64,000 bases of DNA from Archegozetes longisetosus (Eukaryota > Arthropoda > Arachnida > Sarcoptiformes > Trhypochthoniidae), in the NCBI GenBank assembly GCA_018873245.2, contig JAEMBT020000001.1:4682001-4746000 (forward strand), given 5' to 3'. Below, piece after piece: positions 59,451 through 64,000 of this stretch. How positions within the stretch are numbered: the first letter of the stretch is position 1; each line of letters starts with the position of its first letter. A program made the position numbers and the translations under genes. The notes below the pieces were generated by a model. It was not told the origin of the DNA. It ran no database searches and saw only the letters and a list, made by a program, of their open reading frames with translations.

Positions 59451-61292
59451 CGATTCTCGACAAGTTTCATTGAGTTGAAGAGCTGGACAAACGCATCGAT
59501 AATGAGTTACATTTATTGGAAGACATAAATATGAACAGTTGGCATTATGACATCTACTGATGCTTTCGGGCTGTCGTGTTTTATGCACGAATCGAAACTC
59601 CAGCCCTAATTTGTGGCTTTGATTTCCAATATTAATATATTCCGAAAACTCATACTCTTTGGTATCAAATTTACAAATCTTTCTGAGATTATCTTTTAAA
59701 CATATACAATTAAAATAAATGAATCGATCGAATAAATCGAAACCTTGAACAAAGCCATGTCTTTCGATATCGATCGGTGCGGTCTTTACTCTAAATCCAT
59801 TGCCATTGAAATCAATTGATCCAATATTGTTGTATTGAGAATCGAACCAATAAATAATTTTCATAGCATAATCAATGGTCAAAACCAAAACTATCCCCAA
59901 ATCCGAACTTTTCAAAGGCTTGATTTCTGTTCCATCCTGATTGGCTCTCATTATTCTACTTTTGCCATTACTAAAGCTACTGTTAATAAAACCTGAATAT
60001 TCTGACCAAAATATTAAGGAATCGATTGGATTTACAGTAACGCTAATTATATTCTCGTCTGATTCCAGAATTTTGTGCCTTCTATCCATTTGACTTATAT
60101 GTCCGACAAGAACTTCATGTTGAATGTTATGATATATCAAATTATGGATCCAATCGAAACTGAAGTAATAATCTCGTCGAGACACCCATATTTTTGTTGG
60201 GGTAAAAGTTACATTATTAATTATATTGCTATTTAATGGTGTTCTATGTAGTGAAAAGTCTCGAGAGTTAAATGTTGTCCATAGAATAGAATTTTCTCTT
60301 AAACTGTAATCTATTTGGATAATATAATTTCGTTCGATGTATTCTTTGGTCTCTTCGATACATGATATTTGACTGAAGTTCTGTTTCCAAAAATTACTTA
60401 TTTCATCAATAAATGAAGCTCTATAACGGGATTCATTAAATACTGCAGAAAAAATTACTGAGGGCTCGTTGTTAACAGTGATTTCTGACACGCTCTGCTT
60501 TTTGGAGATGTGTTGAATAAAATAAGAACAACCTTAGAAAACTACATATTATAAAGAAAGCTTCGAAAGACCAATCTCAAGTGATAGTGCTTATGCAGAG
60601 AATAAATCATTTTTTAAATTTCAGATCTCATAATATTTTATTATAAATAATCACTTCTGTATTCGTATCAACCTTCAAAGTATGAGATAAAACCAAGCTT
60701 TGTTGAATGGCTCAAACGTTTTGAGATTTTTAAAGGGAACAGAAAGTCGCATTAATAACATATTATTCATTGAATAAATTAAAATATTTCTCTGTTATAA
60801 CCGGAAGTACCACTCGTCCTGCTCCCGTCGGAACTATTGATGAGCTTTGAACTTTGAGGAGGTCGGAACAGAATAAACATTTCGATTCAATCTTGATGAT
60901 AATAATATTAGAATGAGTGAATATTTGACAAAAATCAAACCCATATTTCAAAATTGATATCGATTCATTTATAGATGGCACGTAAAAATTTGATTGTTAA
61001 ATAAATAAAATATTTTTGTATTTTAACTTTTGAATATAAAAAGTCCCCTTTGATATTATTTATTTCAACTTGGCTCAAGAAAAAGTGGTAGTGCTGGTTA
61101 TGATTAAAAGATTTGATGAAACAATTTACTACCTTTCACGTTTAACCTATAGATATTTGATGCTAAGTCTGAGGTGAGGACTGTTAAAATCTTCAAAAGC
61201 TTTCTTCATATGATTTACTTTAAGTGATAGAAATACTTACGACTTGTTTTGAAAGTCTATAAAGACTGAACAAAATCAAAATCGGCGATATT
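59451..61292 (-). pseudogene. right-arm copy of propeller module 1, start codon lost
   Basis: The propeller/EGF exon (60494-59451) is intact and differs from the left copy by three residues: Leu to Ser early on, and Glu-Ser to Val-Thr at the TPTKIW-proximal site. The signal-peptide exon (about 61292-61241) has lost roughly 10 bases that include the ATG; TTGATTTTGTTCAGTC and the donor GTC|GTAAGT remain. No replacement ATG was found nearby. The exon could still be used if spliced from another start, but as it stands the copy lacks a normal secretory start. Confidence 0.6.
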
Positions 61293-62344
61293 TCGAGAAT
61301 AAAATTTATTCTAAGAATGACGCTTTTCAACGATTTGACACTTTAAAAATAAAATATGCGTAAAAGCCAAATTTCAAATAAGGTTAACTTAATGAATTTT
61401 GTGATTATCTTGAGAGAAAGTATGAGTACTTTCAATATAATATGTGTAATCCTATCAGATGTTATCAGAGTTATGTTATGTTACAATTACAGGATGTCGA
61501 TGTGGAAAATCGACTTCGTCAAAGTCTAATACCCAAAGTAACATCTACTTTCAGAATTATTAAAAGATTCGAGATGTAAACTTATCGGATTGAAGAGAGA
61601 ATTATCCGACAATTCGACGACTTTCGAAAAATGATCCCCAAATTTTTCAGTCCTGAAAGATAATGTAGACTGACAACACAATGATTGTTTCTCGGCATGA
61701 ATATGTATGCATTTATGAGTAAATGTGTAGTTTAGTTTAGTTTTATTTGGTTCATATATTCAAATCACATAAAACAATAACTTGAAGTGAACCATATCAA
61801 TGAAGATTGTTGAAGATGATATCCACTCAATTAATTATCAGATCATAAATCAATTTTTAGATATTTAAGTCAATTATGGATTGACAAGTCTTATTTTGAA
61901 CATGTTATTTGGAAATACGAATAACAAATCTCTATTATCCCTGATTAATGTTTTTGAATACCGCCGGCTACCAACAAGTTAACACACGTGGACTTTATTG
62001 CGATTTAAAACTAATCACAGATATACTGAAAAGTATTTGTGCTTAATTATTTGAATAACCCTTAGATATAGAATAATTAAAAAAATTTGCACTAATCAGA
62101 CATGTTAATACTGGTTTAAATAATATTCGGGCTATATTTACATCAGTTGTTTCTCATATGTTTATTGAAGAAGTTATTACGAACTAACCCAGTCTATAAA
62201 TGGGTTTTTACATTTTTCCAGAACTGATTCTATTCGATTGGTTTGAATCATTTGATTAATAGATTTCTTTTGTCACAAGTTTTGGTTTCGTGTGCATACT
62301 TTAAAACGAAAACTGAAGCTCTAAATAACTTTTTTTATTTTAGT
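61293..62344. other. diverged outer right arm, no gene
   Basis: Inverted homologue of about 48660-49740. A left-arm minus-strand frame (49372-49632) and plus-strand frame (49211-49486) are each broken here by a small deletion or a stop, so neither looks like a conserved gene. Confidence 0.6.
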
Positions 62345-62695
62345 TACACTGTTATGGAAAAATCTGAAGTACCAACTAGATTTGATCTAGTTTCTTATTC
62401 TTTAGTTCGACTTTGATTTAAACATCGTTTTTGCGTAATGATGAAAAGAAATTTTTTTAATTTCAAAAATTCATCATATTAAATTTTTCACAATAGATAT
62501 TTCATAACCCGAAAACTGCAAGTATATTTCAGACTTTTCAGTTCTGTTTCGTTAAGCTTAGAGAATGAGTTGATACAATTTTCAGGAAACTATTGAAAAA
62601 TTACTCATACGATCATGGTAGTTTGTTAAACACTAATGTAATCAATACATTAGTTAAAGTTTGGGAAGCTCATAAATTAAGAGCTTCTGGAAAAC
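62345..62695. mobile_element. half of the palindromic MITE
   Basis: Starts at CACTGTTATGGAAAAATC after TA and matches one arm of the 47962-48658 element through to its loop (GAGCTTCTGGAAAA). The second arm is missing; after about 25 unrelated bases a Tc1-like relic repeat begins. Confidence 0.75.
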
Positions 62696-62719
62696 GGTTC
62701 CAGTCCAGTTCTGTGGTAA

Positions 62720-63893
62720 AGATTTAGAAATTGTTCAAAAACGATTTAAAAACCTCGATCAGTGCATTGTTCTTAGAAGTGAAAGTTTGGCAAATGTCTT
62801 CAACAATATCTTAAAAGTTTTCTCAAAATAATTTCTTGATAATAGGTCTTAAATTTTACTTTCATTTAACCTTTAATTATGTTTAATCTATAGGAATTTT
62901 GCCATCACTTAAATCGCTTAAGTTTTTCAGCTTAATTGCTGGTCCATTAACATAATGAATGCTTTTGAAAAATGATTTGCTACAATCCTGTTGAGCTTTA
63001 AGTTTAGGTCATTGGAAAATAAATGGACGAAAAGTGTGATGTCTTCAATAAACGTGAAAATCACTCTTAAAAATGAATCGGATGATTAAGTAATAATTAC
63101 CTTGCTTAAAATAGATTTTTCGAACATAACGGGTTTTATCGACAGATAAATCATTTGTTTAAGTATAGAATAAAATTCAGTATATTTATGAGTTATTGAA
63201 AAAAGGTTATAAGGTATGACATTTTTTTCATTTTGAAAAATTCTCATTCAAACTCGATATCAACAATGTCACCGACCAATTAATTATGTGAATCGACTAT
63301 TAATATTCATATAATTGATATGAACACAGTATTTATAAAATCATAAAAAAATGTTGATTCCATCCCAAGTCAATATACCTTAGAAATTTCTTCGATTAAA
63401 ATTTTTTTATGATTACCAGTACTTCGATAATGAACTACATGTAGAAATAAGTGTGAGTTTTCAGACTTGGTATGCATAGGAAAAATTAAAAAACTTTTGA
63501 GATGTCTAATAAAGAAAATAAAGCTCAAACTCAAAGCAGGAGTTTTTGTTACAAACATACAATAAATCATAGAAGTAATAATTGAATAACTTGTGATAAT
63601 TTAATATTTGATATTTGCCGTTTAGGTAACTTCAATTATAATAATCCTTACGAAAAAAATCAGGAAACCCATAGTATATTTTGAGAATTAATTTTTTCGA
63701 CCTAAACTCTATTCAACACTTATGGATAATAATAAAGTATATTATTGAGAAAGAAGCACTAAGATAATTTCAACTGTGGGTTGCGAAAATAAACCAAATA
63801 TGAAACAATCTATTGAAAAGTGTGTCGCTGCAGAGGGAGACCGAATTAAAATGTCATTTCTTTTTAGTTGTAATAATCAGAATCAAATGCATT
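62720..63893 (+). mobile_element. dispersed repeat copy C (Tc1-like relic)
   Basis: Direct copy of 29738-30964, with the same DLNSIQHLW-type relic near 63700 and IEKCVAAEGDRIK near 63810. The 66-codon minus-strand and 61-codon plus-strand frames here are fragments of decayed repeat, not genes. It replaces sequence that in the left arm spans 45965-48310. Confidence 0.7.
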
Positions 63894-63900
63894 CTTGTTT

Positions 63901-64000
63901 GTACATGTACATGTTTGTATCTAGACTCTTATTTAACTTTTATAATTTTTATTCTCATTGAGTTGATTATTTGAATATTATCTGAGCTTAAACTAGTTAA
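63901..64000. repeat. outer right segment of the giant palindrome
   Basis: Reverse complement matches 45870-45964, including CTCAGATAATATTCAAATAA. The match is still running at the window edge. Confidence 0.85.

Larger units (their letters stand above)
56507..62695 (-). repeat. right arm of the giant palindrome
   Basis: Inverted copy of 48310-54547. The inner end falls inside exon 1 of the GH16-like gene; here the gene continues intact. Differences are few out to about 60.2 kb and frequent beyond about 60.5 kb. The outer end falls in the loop region of a half MITE. Confidence 0.95.

Overview
The window is AT-rich eukaryotic DNA. Its genes carry GT-AG introns that range from a few tens of bases to 20 kb. 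Gene content points to a chelicerate, most likely an acariform mite: a chitin-deposition regulator of the Expansion/Rebuff type, a secreted cuticle-like protein whose signal peptide is split after four residues, single-propeller LDL-receptor-like proteins, and a GH16-like membrane protein. The taxon is an inference. All gene models were built by eye from open frames, splice sites and codon phase.

Layout. (1) 1-28.5 kb is one plus-strand gene of the Expansion/Rebuff family (atypical Smad MH2 domain): six coding exons, 485 aa, with a 20-kb first coding intron. (2) 29.7-43.5 kb is dense in transposon remains: Tc1-like relics, a pogo/Tigger-like element with a matching empty site, a TA-flanked 1.07-kb element, a hAT-type element with an exact 8-bp target duplication, a mariner remnant, and a full-length Tc1 fossil with three stops in one continuous transposase frame. 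A two-exon gene for an unrecognised 225-aa protein lies inside this region. (3) 43.7-45.5 kb is a cuticle-like secreted protein gene with TATA box and poly(A) signal. (4) 45.9-64.0 kb is a giant imperfect palindrome.

The palindrome has arms of at least 6.2 kb (48310-54547 and 56507-62695) around a 1.96-kb spacer, and it resumes at 45870-45964 / 63901-64000, so it runs off the right edge. Each arm holds a modular receptor locus: signal-peptide exons, YWTD-propeller plus EGF exons, and one transmembrane/tail exon, all joined in phase 0. The inner arms are almost identical; the outer arms have diverged, and one outer copy has lost its start codon. The spacer holds the only complete copy of a GH16-fold, single-pass membrane protein that lacks the usual catalytic signature. 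The left breakpoint cuts that gene in exon 1.

The most interesting point is that the two receptor types in the palindrome, with unrelated ectodomains, seem to share a tyrosine-rich cytoplasmic tail (ENYxxI followed by a later YxxΦ and EIL). This could be a small lineage-specific receptor family maintained by arm-to-arm gene conversion. Shared ancestry of the tails and any signalling role are inferences.
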